Shown: in pieces, positions 8,712-19,486 of the stretch | How positions within the stretch are numbered: the first letter of the stretch is position 1 | How the letters are laid out: every line of letters begins with the position of its first letter | Source of the DNA: CAVONV01 sp963697355 | GTDB taxonomy: Bacteria; Acidobacteriota; Vicinamibacteria; Marinacidobacterales; DATDRI01 | Direction: 5' to 3' | Length of the DNA: 64,000 nucleotides | Assembly (NCBI GenBank): GCA_963697355.1 | Contig: CAVONV010000004.1 | Location: 310,001-374,000, forward strand | The notes under the pieces: generated by a model | What the model was told of the DNA's origin: nothing | The model's input: only the letters and a program-made list of their open reading frames with translations | Database searches by the model: none | Made by a program: the position numbers and the translations under genes

Positions 8712-9397
8712 GACAACCTCTCAGTCTGCGAATGACCGACCATGAATTTCATGGAGCTAAGAAAAACGTGACTCGAGTCCTCCATTTCATTTGCGAGGGA
8801 ATATCTATATGCGTGGATGCAAGTGCTGGGCCATCTCACGTGTTGAGGGTGTCTACGGATTTACCTTGTTGAAAATAAGGGTGTTATCGAGATGCGAAAC
8901 GAGGAGTCAACTTATTGTAAGTAGCTCGACAAGCTACATGCTGTACAGGCGGAAGCGTCTCTAATGTAGCAGTTAAGCACATGCTGGCGATTCGCAAGGA
9001 CAGGGTGGTGTAGCTCATACCGTCACACCACGGGTAAGTCCATTGTTTCGAGAAGACTCGAACATGGATCAGGATTTGATCGACCACCGCTCACTCACCA
9101 CGAATTCGTCTTTCAGCAGCCAGAAGGCAAGGTGAAGTAGGCGTAGGCCTCGTCTAAAGGCTCACCACTAATAAGGACTCGTTTGTCCTTCATGCAAACG
9201 GGAAGTTCTGCAGCTTGTTCCCTAGACCGACACGTCATGGCCCCAAACATGCACGTTGTTCCCTAAACAAGCATCTCATGCCGGAAACAGAGTTTTCCAC
9301 AATTTCCGAACGCTGTGGGGTCTGACCTGGTCTGACCCCATTCCGAACGCTATCCTTTGCGCAACGACGATTGAGGCCCTATCTGACGCTCGACCCA
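8712..9397. other. long intergenic region without a supported gene
   Basis: About 490 bases from 8712 hold no recognisable gene; this is where promoters of the FG-GAP gene should lie. The part from 9200 to 9378 is a composite of dispersed repeats. A small antisense frame at 8884-9087 has no ribosome binding site and no recognisable sequence and was not called. Confidence 0.5.
9200..9378. repeat. composite of dispersed repeats, copy 2
   Basis: Four pieces lie side by side. Bases 9200-9288 are the second copy of the 88-base repeat from 3644-3731. Bases 9289-9313 read AGAGTTTTCCAC followed by AATTTCCGAACGC and match 49078-49101 almost exactly. Bases 9317-9339 are a GGGGTCTGACC / GGTCTGACCCC block related to 2684-2706. 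Bases 9340-9378 hold ATTCCGAACGC and GCAACGACGATTGAGGCC, as in the element at 5839-5924. The nested arrangement suggests repeated insertion or recombination at one site, just past the end of ettA. Confidence 0.7.
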
Positions 9398-11086
<1,689 letters not shown>

Positions 11087-11191
11087 GGTCTTTACTCCGT
11101 TAGAGACCGTTCGCTACCGGTTTTCAGCAAACTTCCATGTGATTGTACGTTTTCACCGGGCCGCCGAGACGACGGCCTCGGAGCCGCACAG

Positions 11192-12538
11192 CTACTTTGC
11201 CAAAAAGATCTCACCGACGCCCTTCTCCGACATGATCCGCTCGATGTCCTCCACCTCACGGGGAACGAACTCGGTGAACCACTCGTAGCCGTCTTCCGTA
11301 CAGAGAACGTCGTCTTCCAAAACGATCGTGAGCTCCGGCATGACGAGCCCCGGCTCTACGGTAATGAAAATGCCGGGCTTGAAGGGCAGGAGATTGTCGC
11401 CGTTGTCATGGACCTCCATACCCAGGAAATGACTCGTTCCCCAGCGGAAGTACTTCCCGTAGCCGCCTCTCGCATCCAAGACCTCCATGGCTTTTTCCTG
11501 CAGTTCTTTCATGGTGACGCCGGGACGAACGATCTCGATGCAGGCTTCCTGTGCGTCTTTCAGTATGTTGTAGAGCTTTTTTTGTTCCTCCGTGAACTTT
11601 CCGGAGACGGGAAATGTTCTTTGGATATCGGCCGAATAGTGATTGATCTCGGCTCCGGCATCGATCGTGATGAGATTTCCAGCCTTCAGAACTTTGGTGC
11701 CGCGCGGGAAATGTTCGTCATGGCTTCCCGGCCCTGTGCGTATCGAGGTGGGAAAGCCGAAGCGCGTTGCGCCCTTCATGTTGCATGTGTAGTTGAAAGT
11801 GGCACGGAGCTGCTCTTCATTCATCCCGGGATGGGCGGAGCGCATCGCTTCCATCATGGCTTCGCCGGTGATTTGTGTCGCCTTCCGAAGCTGCTCGATG
11901 GCATAGTCGTCTTGGTACATCCTCAGTTGGTCCAGGTGATCGGAGACGTCTCGAATCTCGTACTTGGGAGAAAAATAGGCGATGCGGTGAATGAGCTCGA
12001 GTCGTTCCGGCGGTGGCTCTTCGAGATTCACAAAGCGAGGAAAATTGAAATAGATGACTTTCTTCCCGCCGTTTTCTTGCAGCACACGGGCGATCTCCGA
12101 CGGAAGCGGTTTGAAACGTCTTTGGGTATAGCGGAACTGACTGAAGTCGGTGTAGGCGTTGGAGAGATCCGGCATGAGGTTCCCGGGTGGATAGACGTGT
12201 TCTATTCCGGTCTCCTTTTTGATCTTATCGAGATCGCCGTTGATGTAGAGAATCTCGGGTGCTTCGGTCGAGCCCGGGCAGAGAATCAGTGTCGCGTCAG
12301 GCGTCTCGAGGCCGGTGAGAAAGATAAAGTCGTGGTTGTCACTGTTGGGAACGAAGAACTCGAGCAGGTTGTTTTGGTTCCGCTCCGTGCTCTGTATGAT
12401 GGCAATGCCATCATTAATAAGGCCTGCCAGCTTGGCGCGTCTTTCTTGAAAGACGTTGTTCCCCTCGGCCTTCGCCGTTGAGACAGAAATGATGAAAAGG
12501 ACGAGATAGATGCACTTGGATAGGCGTGCCCGGCTCAT
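11192..12538 (-). CDS. secreted Xaa-Pro aminopeptidase (M24B family)
   Basis: A 448-residue protein. The ATG at 12538 is chosen because it follows GGAGAGGGG and opens a signal peptide (KCIYLVLFIISVSTAKAEG); longer in-frame starts lack these. Domain order is the aminopeptidase P N-terminal domain (about 25-200), then the pita-bread catalytic domain. Metal ligands are visible: Asp in ITIDAGAEI (about 289), Asp in YSADIQRTF (about 301), His in SHFLGMEVHD (about 369), Glu in TVEPGL (about 396) and Glu in VLEDDVL (about 412). All five are present, so it should be active, removing the residue before proline from peptides. It is divergent from the symporter gene at 12677, with 138 bases between them. 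Confidence 0.9.
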   Translation of the reverse strand: MSRARLSKCIYLVLFIISVSTAKAEGNNVFQERRAKLAGLINDGIAIIQSTERNQNNLLEFFVPNSDNHDFIFLTGLETPDATLILCPGSTEAPEILYINGDLDKIKKETGIEHVYPPGNLMPDLSNAYTDFSQFRYTQRRFKPLPSEIARVLQENGGKKVIYFNFPRFVNLEEPPPERLELIHRIAYFSPKYEIRDVSDHLDQLRMYQDDYAIEQLRKATQITGEAMMEAMRSAHPGMNEEQLRATFNYTCNMKGATRFGFPTSIRTGPGSHDEHFPRGTKVLKAGNLITIDAGAEINHYSADIQRTFPVSGKFTEEQKKLYNILKDAQEACIEIVRPGVTMKELQEKAMEVLDARGGYGKYFRWGTSHFLGMEVHDNGDNLLPFKPGIFITVEPGLVMPELTIVLEDDVLCTEDGYEWFTEFVPREVEDIERIMSEKGVGEIFLAK

Positions 12539-12676
12539 GATTACCCCTCTCCGCAGTCGGCTTGTGTGAAAACTCATTACCCTCGCGGAGGATTGTAGTC
12601 CTTCGTTCTCGTATAGGCCACCTCCGCTTGCCAGGCATAGTACGATTACGGATTCCATTGGGAGGAACGGCCAACC

Positions 12677-14032
12677 ATGGAGCTCATTGGAACGATTTCG
12701 GCTTGGATCTGGGGGACCCCCATGATGGTCATTCTGGTGGGTGGGGGACTATGGCTGACCATCAGGTTGGATTTCTTTCCGATAGTGTATCTTCCGTTCA
12801 TCGTCAAAGAGACGTTCGGGAGGATATTCGCCAAGCCCCAAGGTAAAGGAACTATCTCGCCCTTTCAAGCGGCCTGCTCCGCTTTGGCCTCCACGATCGG
12901 TGGGTCCAACATCATCGGAGTCCCTGTGGCCATCGCTTTCGGGGGCCCAGGCGCCGTCTTTTGGATGTGGATAACCGCCGTTATCGGCTTCGCCACCAAG
13001 TTTTCGGAAATCGCGTTGGGTATCAAGTATCGAGAGAAAAACGAAGAGGGGGACTTCGTCGGCGGGCCCATGTACTACCTCAGAAAAGGACTGGGCTGGC
13101 CCTTCCTCGGTGGAATCTATGCCTTTTTCCTCATGGTCGAGCTCATTCCTTCCATTTCGACTCAAACGGTCAACGTCGTCCAAACGGCCGCGAGCATTGG
13201 CATCCCCAAGATCGTGACCGGCATCGTTGTGACGCTTGTGGTGGGCTTGGTGGTGGTTGGAGGGATCAAGCGCATCGGCCGCGTGACCGAACGGCTGGTT
13301 CCATTCATGGCGCTTCTCTATTTCCTGGCCTCTCTGGTGATCATTCTACTCAATATTGCGAAGCTGCCCGGCGTTGTCGCTATGATATTCGAGTACGCCT
13401 TCACACCCACCGCGGCTATGGGTGGATTCGCCGGGTCGAGCCTTGCCGCCACGCTAAGGTGGGGTGTCGCGAGAGGCTGCTATTCCAACGAAGCGGGCAT
13501 GGGCACGGCCTCCATCGCTCACGCGGCGGCGGTGACGGATCACCCCGCCCGTCAGGCCATGTGGGGCATCTTCGAGGTCATCGTCGACACGATTATCGTT
13601 TGTACGACCACGGCTTTCGTTGTTCTCGTGACGGATGTGTGGAAGACGGTTCCGGCGGCGGAGGCGGGCTCCATGCCGGCGAGGGCTTTTCAACAGCTCT
13701 TGGGGGAAGGTCTTGGAGGTGGAGCGGTGACCATCTGCCTTCTGCTTTTTGTCATATCCACCATCATCGTCGTCATCTACTACGGTGAAAAACAAGCCGA
13801 GTACCTCTTCGGTACGAAGTTCTCCAAGTTCATGAGAATCGTCTACCTCATGGCCATCATGGGGGGAGCGATGATGAAGTTGGAGTTTCTGTATCAGTTC
13901 CTGGATATCTTCTTGGCGACGATCGTCATCCCCAACGTGATCGGTCTGATACTCATGTCCGGACAAGTCAAGAAAATGAAGAACGAGTTCTTGGAGACTA
14001 GGGTACAGGCTCAGTACGGCGTCATGGAGTGA
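12677..14032 (+). CDS. amino acid carrier of the alanine/glycine:cation symporter (AGCS) family
   Basis: A 451-residue integral membrane protein with about eleven hydrophobic segments. Family signatures are GGPMYYLRKGLG (about 135), TIGGSNIIGVPVAIAFGGPG (about 73), and the conserved ARGCYSNEAGMGTASIAHAA segment (about 268-287). AGCS proteins import alanine or glycine with sodium. GGGAGGAA lies 12 bases upstream of the ATG, somewhat far. It diverges from the Xaa-Pro aminopeptidase gene, so peptide cleavage and amino-acid uptake may be linked. It ends 17 bases before the convergent CotH-like gene. Confidence 0.93.
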   Translation: MELIGTISAWIWGTPMMVILVGGGLWLTIRLDFFPIVYLPFIVKETFGRIFAKPQGKGTISPFQAACSALASTIGGSNIIGVPVAIAFGGPGAVFWMWITAVIGFATKFSEIALGIKYREKNEEGDFVGGPMYYLRKGLGWPFLGGIYAFFLMVELIPSISTQTVNVVQTAASIGIPKIVTGIVVTLVVGLVVVGGIKRIGRVTERLVPFMALLYFLASLVIILLNIAKLPGVVAMIFEYAFTPTAAMGGFAGSSLAATLRWGVARGCYSNEAGMGTASIAHAAAVTDHPARQAMWGIFEVIVDTIIVCTTTAFVVLVTDVWKTVPAAEAGSMPARAFQQLLGEGLGGGAVTICLLLFVISTIIVVIYYGEKQAEYLFGTKFSKFMRIVYLMAIMGGAMMKLEFLYQFLDIFLATIVIPNVIGLILMSGQVKKMKNEFLETRVQAQYGVME

Positions 14033-14049
14033 GAACCAGGCGTTTCGAC

Positions 14050-15381
14050 TTACCGGAGCTCTTCGATATGAGCATCGATCCACCGCGCTCGTTTCAGAAC
14101 CCAGTCCTTTAGCTGCTCGACTTCGCCTTGGTACGTTTTCGGGAAAGACGCTGGATTCCCGAGGATGCGTCGCTCGAGTATCGGCCAACGAGAGAAGTTC
14201 CGTTGTTGTGCTTCTTCGACGAGTGCCGCGCGGGAGTCCAAGAAGTCGAGGATCGTGTCGTCGCTGAACAGGGAGAGCCGAAGCTCTCTCCAGCGAGCGA
14301 CCAACGCCTCAGCAAACCGCGGCGCCTTGACGAGGCGCTCACACCAGGAGTGTTCTCCCGGGAGGCCGAATCGCCATCCATCGATGCGGACCGATCGCGG
14401 GTGATAGGCGGAGTTGCCGTAGGCTTGATTGAAATCCCACAAGGGTCCCATTTTTAGAATACCGTTTATGTCCATATGCATGAAGGTGCTCATTCGGAAC
14501 AAGTCCACGCTTTTGGAAAGCTCGCCGATGATCATGAAATCGATGAACGAATCGACATCGATATAGTCCTCGTAGCTTCGCGCCTGTCCCCCGGACTGAA
14601 TTTGGGCGAGGGCGGTCTCGAAGTCATCGATATACTGCTGAATGTAGGCTTTGTGGGCTTCGCTGAGGTCTTCCGTCCGAGGGTAGACGGAAATAAGATG
14701 CGTCCCTCGAGTGGTCGTGAAAGCATACTCTTCGTTCAAGGGATCGAGACGGTCCATTTTCAGTATGTATCCGGTCTGCTCTCCTGAGTCTCCCTGCGTC
14801 TTCGCGATGTCGACTCGTTGTCTTCCGACTTTTATTTTTTCCAGGACGATGTAGATACCCCTGTAGGCCTCGAGTGGGGGTGTTGTTGCTCCTTCGAGGA
14901 GAAACAACTCCACAAACCGCCCCCTCGAAGCATAGTGTCCCATCCGATCGGCCAGGAAGAAGGTGAGCTGGTTTCGCAGAAGCGATTTATCAGAATAGGG
15001 GCCGTAGAGGATCCAGTCCGATTCCTTGGGCATTCCCAATAGCGGAACAGCTATCTGGCTTCGGCGCCCCCTCCGAAACTCGAAGCCGTATTGTTTCTTC
15101 GGAAAAAACTCGCGAGAGGAATGGCCTCTCACTTCGATGCCGATCAAGCTTTCTAGAACAAGGTGACCTCGGTGGGGACGGGTTCGTCCATTCTGTTGTT
15201 GGTAGATGCGGATTCGGGCCGGGACCTTGGGCTCGTCGAGGATCTCGGCTCCCTCGGTGTCGATCACGATGATCGGTAAATTCGAGTTGAACGTCGCCGG
15301 TACGGCACGTTCCGGTGACCGAACGTCACGACAAGCGAGGACTGTCAGAAGGAGTACCGGGGTAACGTAGACGTATTTCAT
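14050..15381 (-). CDS. CotH-kinase-like lipoprotein
   Basis: A 443-residue protein with a lipoprotein signal (VLLLTVLAC, Cys near residue 16). The body matches the CotH family: EVRGHSSREFFPKKQYGFEF (about 93), then DWILYGPYSDKSLLRNQL (about 127), and the conserved DLFRMSTFMHMDINGILKMG with GPLWDFNQAYGN (about 310-325). CotH proteins are atypical kinases first described in spore coats; bacteria that do not sporulate also carry exported versions, usually of unknown substrate. The DFN-type motif (WDFNQAYGN), which binds metal in CotH, is intact. No strong ribosome binding site is seen. It converges on the symporter gene and diverges from the CocE gene. Confidence 0.82.
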   Translation of the reverse strand: MKYVYVTPVLLLTVLACRDVRSPERAVPATFNSNLPIIVIDTEGAEILDEPKVPARIRIYQQQNGRTRPHRGHLVLESLIGIEVRGHSSREFFPKKQYGFEFRRGRRSQIAVPLLGMPKESDWILYGPYSDKSLLRNQLTFFLADRMGHYASRGRFVELFLLEGATTPPLEAYRGIYIVLEKIKVGRQRVDIAKTQGDSGEQTGYILKMDRLDPLNEEYAFTTTRGTHLISVYPRTEDLSEAHKAYIQQYIDDFETALAQIQSGGQARSYEDYIDVDSFIDFMIIGELSKSVDLFRMSTFMHMDINGILKMGPLWDFNQAYGNSAYHPRSVRIDGWRFGLPGEHSWCERLVKAPRFAEALVARWRELRLSLFSDDTILDFLDSRAALVEEAQQRNFSRWPILERRILGNPASFPKTYQGEVEQLKDWVLKRARWIDAHIEELR

Positions 15382-15444
15382 GATTAGCTAGGATATTCTA
15401 TAGCTGATTGACCATGTCGTCAGAAACGTCTCGGGAGGAAAGTG

Positions 15445-17346
15445 ATGAAGGTTTCGATACTCGCCATGCTCATGTTCGCCCTCACCTCGCAGGCACAAGA
15501 GCCGCAGGGCGAGACAGCGGTTCGCGCAACATACACGAAGTACGAGCACGAGATCCCCGTGCGGGACGGGGTGAAGTTGTTCACGGCCGTCTACATCCCG
15601 AAGGACACGGACCAAACCTATCCCATCATGCTCATGCGAACGCCCTATAGCGTGTCACCGTACGGCGTAGACCATTTCCGTAGCCGGCTGGGTCCTTCCG
15701 AGCTGTTTCAGGAGTCGGGCTACATTTTCGCCTACCAGGACGTTCGCGGGCGCTACATGTCTGAGGGAACCTGGGAGGAGATGCGCCCTCACCAGCCGGT
15801 GAAGACGGGGCCGAACGATACGGACGAGAGCACCGACACCTGGGACACCATCGACTGGCTGGTAAAGAACATCCCCGGTAACAACGGCAAGGTGGGAATG
15901 TGGGGGGGCTCTTACCCCGGATTCTACGTTTCGGCCGGCATGATCGATGCGCATCCGGCTTTGGTGGCGGCTTCACCTCAAGCACCGGTGACGGACCTCT
16001 ACCTCGGCGACGACGCCTACCACAACGGCGCCTTCATGCTGGCGGCCAACTTCGGCTTCTATACATTCTTTATCGAACGCAAGGGCGACCCGGCGCCGCC
16101 GGAACGGCGCCTTCGCTTCGATTACAAAACGCCGGACGGATACGACTTCTTTCTCAAGATGGGCACTCTGTCTCGAGGCAATGAAAAATACTCGAAGAAC
16201 GAAAACCGATACTGGATGGAGTACGTCGAAAACACCACCTACAACGACTACTGGAAAACGCGCTCTATCTGGAAGCATCTGAAGTCCGTCAAGCCGGCCG
16301 TCATGGTGGTGGGTGGGTGGTTCGATGCTGAAGATCCCCAAGGACCCGTACTCACCCACGCCTTCATGGAAGACAACGACCCGCCGGCAACCAACCTGCT
16401 GGTGCTCGGGCCTTGGACGCATGGCGGTTGGTCTCGAGGTAACGGTGATCGGGTGGGCAACGTGAGCTTCGGCTCGAATACCTCCGAATACTACCGGGAG
16501 GAGATCGAGTTTCCTTTCTTCGAGCATTTCCTCAAGGGCGAGGGGGAAGGAGAGTTTCCAAAAGCCTGGATGTTCGAGACCGGAACCAACCGCTGGCGCC
16601 GTCACGACAGCTGGCCGCCCGAAGAGGCACGGCCGAAATCGCTGTGGCTCCAGGCGGGCGGAGCCTTGCGTTGGGAGGCCGAGGCGGAGGAGCACTTCGA
16701 CGAGTACGTGAGTGATCCGGCGAAGCCCGTGCCCTATCTCGGCTATACGGCAATGGGCATGCGCCGCGACTATATGACCGAAGACCAGCGGTTCGCCGGC
16801 CGGCGGCCGGACGTCCTTGTGTATGAGACCGAATCCCTCGAAGAGGATGTGACGATTGCCGGTCCGGTGGAGGTTCGCTTGCTGGTCTCGACGACGGGTA
16901 CGGACTCCGATTTTGTCGTGAAGTTGATCGACGTCTATCCCGGTGACTATCCCGACTACGAGGAGTCGACGCAGGGGGACGACGCCCCCGTTGGGCGTGA
17001 GCCCGCCAACGCCGTCAAAATGGGCGGATACCAGCAACTGGTTCGAGGTGAGCCTTTCCGAGGCAAGTTCCGCAAGAGCTTCGAGACCCCGGTACCTTTC
17101 GAGCCGGGCGAGGCCGACTCTATCGAGTTTTCTATGCCCGATGTCTCTCACACGTTCCGGAGAGGACATCGGATCATGATTCAGGTACAGAGCTCCTGGT
17201 TTCCGCTGATCGATCGCAATCCGCAAACGTTCGTCGAGATCCCCCAGGCGAAGCCTGAGGATTTCCAAAAAGCGACCCAGCGGATCTATCGCGGCGGAGC
17301 CCGAGGATCGCGGGTGACGGTTCGAGTGATGCCGAGTAGCTTTTAG
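15445..17346 (+). CDS. secreted CocE/NonD-family hydrolase (X-prolyl dipeptidyl acyl-hydrolase type)
   Basis: A 633-residue exported alpha/beta hydrolase. The ATG at 15445 follows GGGAGG at 15433-15438; the preceding GTG is less likely. A signal peptide (KVSILAMLMFALTSQAQE) comes first. The domain order is the catalytic alpha/beta fold and then a C-terminal jelly-roll domain. The nucleophile is Ser in MWGGSYPGF (about 156), the acid lies in GGWFDAEDPQGP (about 293) and the His in GPWTHGGWS (about 323). The jelly roll contains DSDFVVKLIDVYPGDYPDY, standard for the family. These enzymes cleave acyl or peptidyl esters and amides, and some are X-Pro dipeptidyl peptidases. A paralogue lies at 39529-41400. 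Confidence 0.9.
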   Translation: MKVSILAMLMFALTSQAQEPQGETAVRATYTKYEHEIPVRDGVKLFTAVYIPKDTDQTYPIMLMRTPYSVSPYGVDHFRSRLGPSELFQESGYIFAYQDVRGRYMSEGTWEEMRPHQPVKTGPNDTDESTDTWDTIDWLVKNIPGNNGKVGMWGGSYPGFYVSAGMIDAHPALVAASPQAPVTDLYLGDDAYHNGAFMLAANFGFYTFFIERKGDPAPPERRLRFDYKTPDGYDFFLKMGTLSRGNEKYSKNENRYWMEYVENTTYNDYWKTRSIWKHLKSVKPAVMVVGGWFDAEDPQGPVLTHAFMEDNDPPATNLLVLGPWTHGGWSRGNGDRVGNVSFGSNTSEYYREEIEFPFFEHFLKGEGEGEFPKAWMFETGTNRWRRHDSWPPEEARPKSLWLQAGGALRWEAEAEEHFDEYVSDPAKPVPYLGYTAMGMRRDYMTEDQRFAGRRPDVLVYETESLEEDVTIAGPVEVRLLVSTTGTDSDFVVKLIDVYPGDYPDYEESTQGDDAPVGREPANAVKMGGYQQLVRGEPFRGKFRKSFETPVPFEPGEADSIEFSMPDVSHTFRRGHRIMIQVQSSWFPLIDRNPQTFVEIPQAKPEDFQKATQRIYRGGARGSRVTVRVMPSSF

Positions 17347-17607
17347 CTTGACAATCGCAGGATAAGAAGCGCATCCGGCCTGGATTCCGTAGCGGCTTCC
17401 TTGCGCGGGAGCTGCGACCGTTGTGCGAGAAACCCAACGTCGTCCGAGCACTCGCCCGCGAAGTCGATTTTTCATGCTATATTGGACACTCGCTGGCGCC
17501 ATCGGATAGCCTTCCTGAAAGGCGAATGGGTGCACTCCGTGTGAGTGCGACGGCGAAAGACTGCACAACGTCGTCTTCCGAGGCGCCGCCAATAAATCGA
17601 GGAGGTC
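17347..17607. other. intergenic stretch, nothing recognised
   Basis: This region between the CocE hydrolase and the short leader ORF must hold the promoter for the Vps62-like gene. I see no gene in it. A stretch at about 17500-17575 is rich in short GC hairpins but fits no RNA class I know. Confidence 0.4.
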
Positions 17608-17763
17608 ATGATGATGTCGAGCTTGGGTCTGTTTCCGCCGGGCTCCTGTGATGGGCCGGTGGGTCGGCCCCAGCAACCGGTGTCATCGGCGACAATGAGC
17701 AAGCAGATCTTGACTGCCTCGAATCCCAATTGTGTCCACATTCGCCGCCGGCTAGTGAGCTGA
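17608..17763 (+). CDS. possible 51-residue leader ORF or structured RNA
   Basis: A short frame with three consecutive ATGs right behind GAGGAGG, a strong ribosome binding site, ending at TGA 17761-17763. The peptide starts MMMSSLGLFPPGSCDG and ends HIRRRLVS; I do not recognise it. The same stretch holds GC-rich hairpins (GGCCGGTGGGTCGGCC, and GTCATCGGCGAC) around CCCCAGCAACCGG, which faintly recalls an S-adenosylmethionine riboswitch core but does not fit the consensus well. It ends 21 bases before the next gene, which has no clear ribosome binding site of its own, so coupling is possible. Whether it is translated is undecided. Confidence 0.4.
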   Translation: MMMSSLGLFPPGSCDGPVGRPQQPVSSATMSKQILTASNPNCVHIRRRLVS

Positions 17764-17784
17764 AACCATTCCTTGAAGACCCAT

Positions 17785-19284
17785 ATGCTGAGTCAACTTG
17801 CTGCAATCCGTTCGCACCTTCGTCTATCCATCGTGGGGCGTTTACCACTGCTTTGTTTCGTGACTCTTTTTGCCGCTCAACCGCATCGACTTGCCGAGGC
17901 GATCACGAGCGCGGAAGGGCTCACAGAAACCCAAGTGGTTTCCCTTGCGGAAAAATTCGCACCCGTTCTGGTCTTTCATCCGGACGAACAGTTTTTCCCT
18001 TCGAGTCCGCTGCTCTCGCTCAGCCAAAATCCGCCGGATACGGAGAGAGAGAGTATCGTGGAGTTCCTGGGCACACCGGAACGACGACGCGAACGGTACT
18101 TGGCCCTGACGCTTCCCGAAAAAGCACGTCTGACCACCGTCTTTTACCGGGTGGGTAAGCTCCAGAGGCAGAAAGACGAAGTCGTTGTCATTGAATACTG
18201 GTTCTATTATGTCTGGAACATGTACTCTGCTCGGCAAGGGCTCTTCCCGTTCTGGTTCGATAGCTCCCACCCGAATGATATGGAACAGGTTCGTGTCGTC
18301 TTGGAGCTCGATCCTAAGAGGAGTGGGAACTGGACAGAAGTCCAGGGGACCCGTGTCCGCATGGAAACCGTCTACACCAGCGCTCATGAAGGTAATGCAC
18401 CGGCAAATCGATATGACTTCGCAAGGGGTGGAGATCGAAGCGCTAAGCCGCAGGTATTGGTCGAGCTTGGCTCTCATGCGTTAGGCAATGATACCAACCG
18501 GGATGGAAAGTTCACTCCTGGAGATGACGGTGAGTCTGGCTACAAGATCCTGTGGGGAGTTCGTGATCGAGGATACACCTGGGCCCGCTACAACCCTGAC
18601 TATATGGATCAACGACACAAGGGAAATGCCGTTTTGTTTTGCTACCAAGGAGGGAATTTCGAGGGCGACGGTGCTTCAGATGAATGTCCCCGGGATGCAT
18701 TCTCGTATCGGCTCGTTCCTGTCGATGAGCTCTATCGGCAATTCGATCTACTCGACCTCTCTAGCGAGGACAAAAAACAGGTATACGAGACCAAGGTGCG
18801 TTGGATGAGGAGGCTCTTTGGTAAATCCAACGGCAATTCCGAAAAGCTGGTTCTTCCGCCGGACACTGCTTCCGACAAGAAAGCGGTGGCCATTGAGGGC
18901 TTCTCAGCCACGGAAAGAGGGATGATGACGGGAGCGACCACTCTGATTTCGGACCCGGGCTTCTTCATCGGCGGAAGGTATTCATTCCTACACGGATCGA
19001 AAATCATTCCGGACGTGTTGCTGGATGCCGAAGGCGTCGTGACCACACAAGGAAAGGGCTTTTTCTCGACCACAATCCGCGCGTCCTATCCGATCGATGC
19101 CATCACCAAGTTGTTCGGTGGGGTAGGGTTGGTAACGGATTCGTTTACGTTTGAGAATCGGCAATTAGATTGGCTGGGCGGACTCGAGGTGAGGGTAGGT
19201 GGAATGCGGCTGTCCATAGCGGGCAGGACCATGGGTTCCCTTACCGGATCGGCGCTCGACTTCCGGATCTACTATTTTTTCTAG
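17785..19284 (+). CDS. exported Vps62-like (DUF946-type) protein
   Basis: A 499-residue protein with an N-terminal hydrophobic signal (LSIVGRLPLLCFVTLFAAQ). The ATG at 17785 is the likely start; the TTG 12 bases earlier is less plausible. From about 45 to 290 it carries the pattern of Vps62/plant DUF946 proteins: FAPVLVFHPDEQFFPSSP, then VVVIEYWFYYVWN, HPNDMEQVRVVLEL, the TSAHEGNA segment and VLVELGSHAL. The last third (about 350-499) reads like a small outer-membrane beta-barrel: alternating strands, with a C-terminal Phe (ALDFRIYYFF). Function of Vps62-like domains in bacteria is unknown. The combination with a barrel would place it at the outer membrane, which is my inference. Confidence 0.65.
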   Translation: MLSQLAAIRSHLRLSIVGRLPLLCFVTLFAAQPHRLAEAITSAEGLTETQVVSLAEKFAPVLVFHPDEQFFPSSPLLSLSQNPPDTERESIVEFLGTPERRRERYLALTLPEKARLTTVFYRVGKLQRQKDEVVVIEYWFYYVWNMYSARQGLFPFWFDSSHPNDMEQVRVVLELDPKRSGNWTEVQGTRVRMETVYTSAHEGNAPANRYDFARGGDRSAKPQVLVELGSHALGNDTNRDGKFTPGDDGESGYKILWGVRDRGYTWARYNPDYMDQRHKGNAVLFCYQGGNFEGDGASDECPRDAFSYRLVPVDELYRQFDLLDLSSEDKKQVYETKVRWMRRLFGKSNGNSEKLVLPPDTASDKKAVAIEGFSATERGMMTGATTLISDPGFFIGGRYSFLHGSKIIPDVLLDAEGVVTTQGKGFFSTTIRASYPIDAITKLFGGVGLVTDSFTFENRQLDWLGGLEVRVGGMRLSIAGRTMGSLTGSALDFRIYYFF

Positions 19285-19486
19285 TAGAGGACCCCGCCGA
19301 CTTCCTACATCGCCTCGCCCCATCTGCACTCAATCCATTCATTAGGATAGTACCCCAGCTATGCACGATACCCTGCAGGGTATCGCTAAGCAGGCTCTAG
19401 CAGTCCACTACCGCGCGAAACGGCGCTCGATCTGTGCCCCGTCTGTTGGCACACGACCTGCACTCAGAAAAGAACGAGAGGTGACC

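Noticed and set aside
8884..9087. Minus-strand frame of 67 codons
   Set aside because: No ribosome binding site, unusual composition, no recognisable product.
15973..17676. Long minus-strand open frame (567 codons)
   Set aside because: It is antisense to the CocE hydrolase, whose catalytic residues and signal peptide are visible. It is arginine/histidine-rich, typical of a shadow frame in GC-rich DNA.
17650..17720. Possible S-adenosylmethionine riboswitch
   Set aside because: CAGCAACCGG resembles part of the core, but the paired regions do not follow the consensus and no methionine gene is downstream. Kept only as an alternative for the leader ORF.
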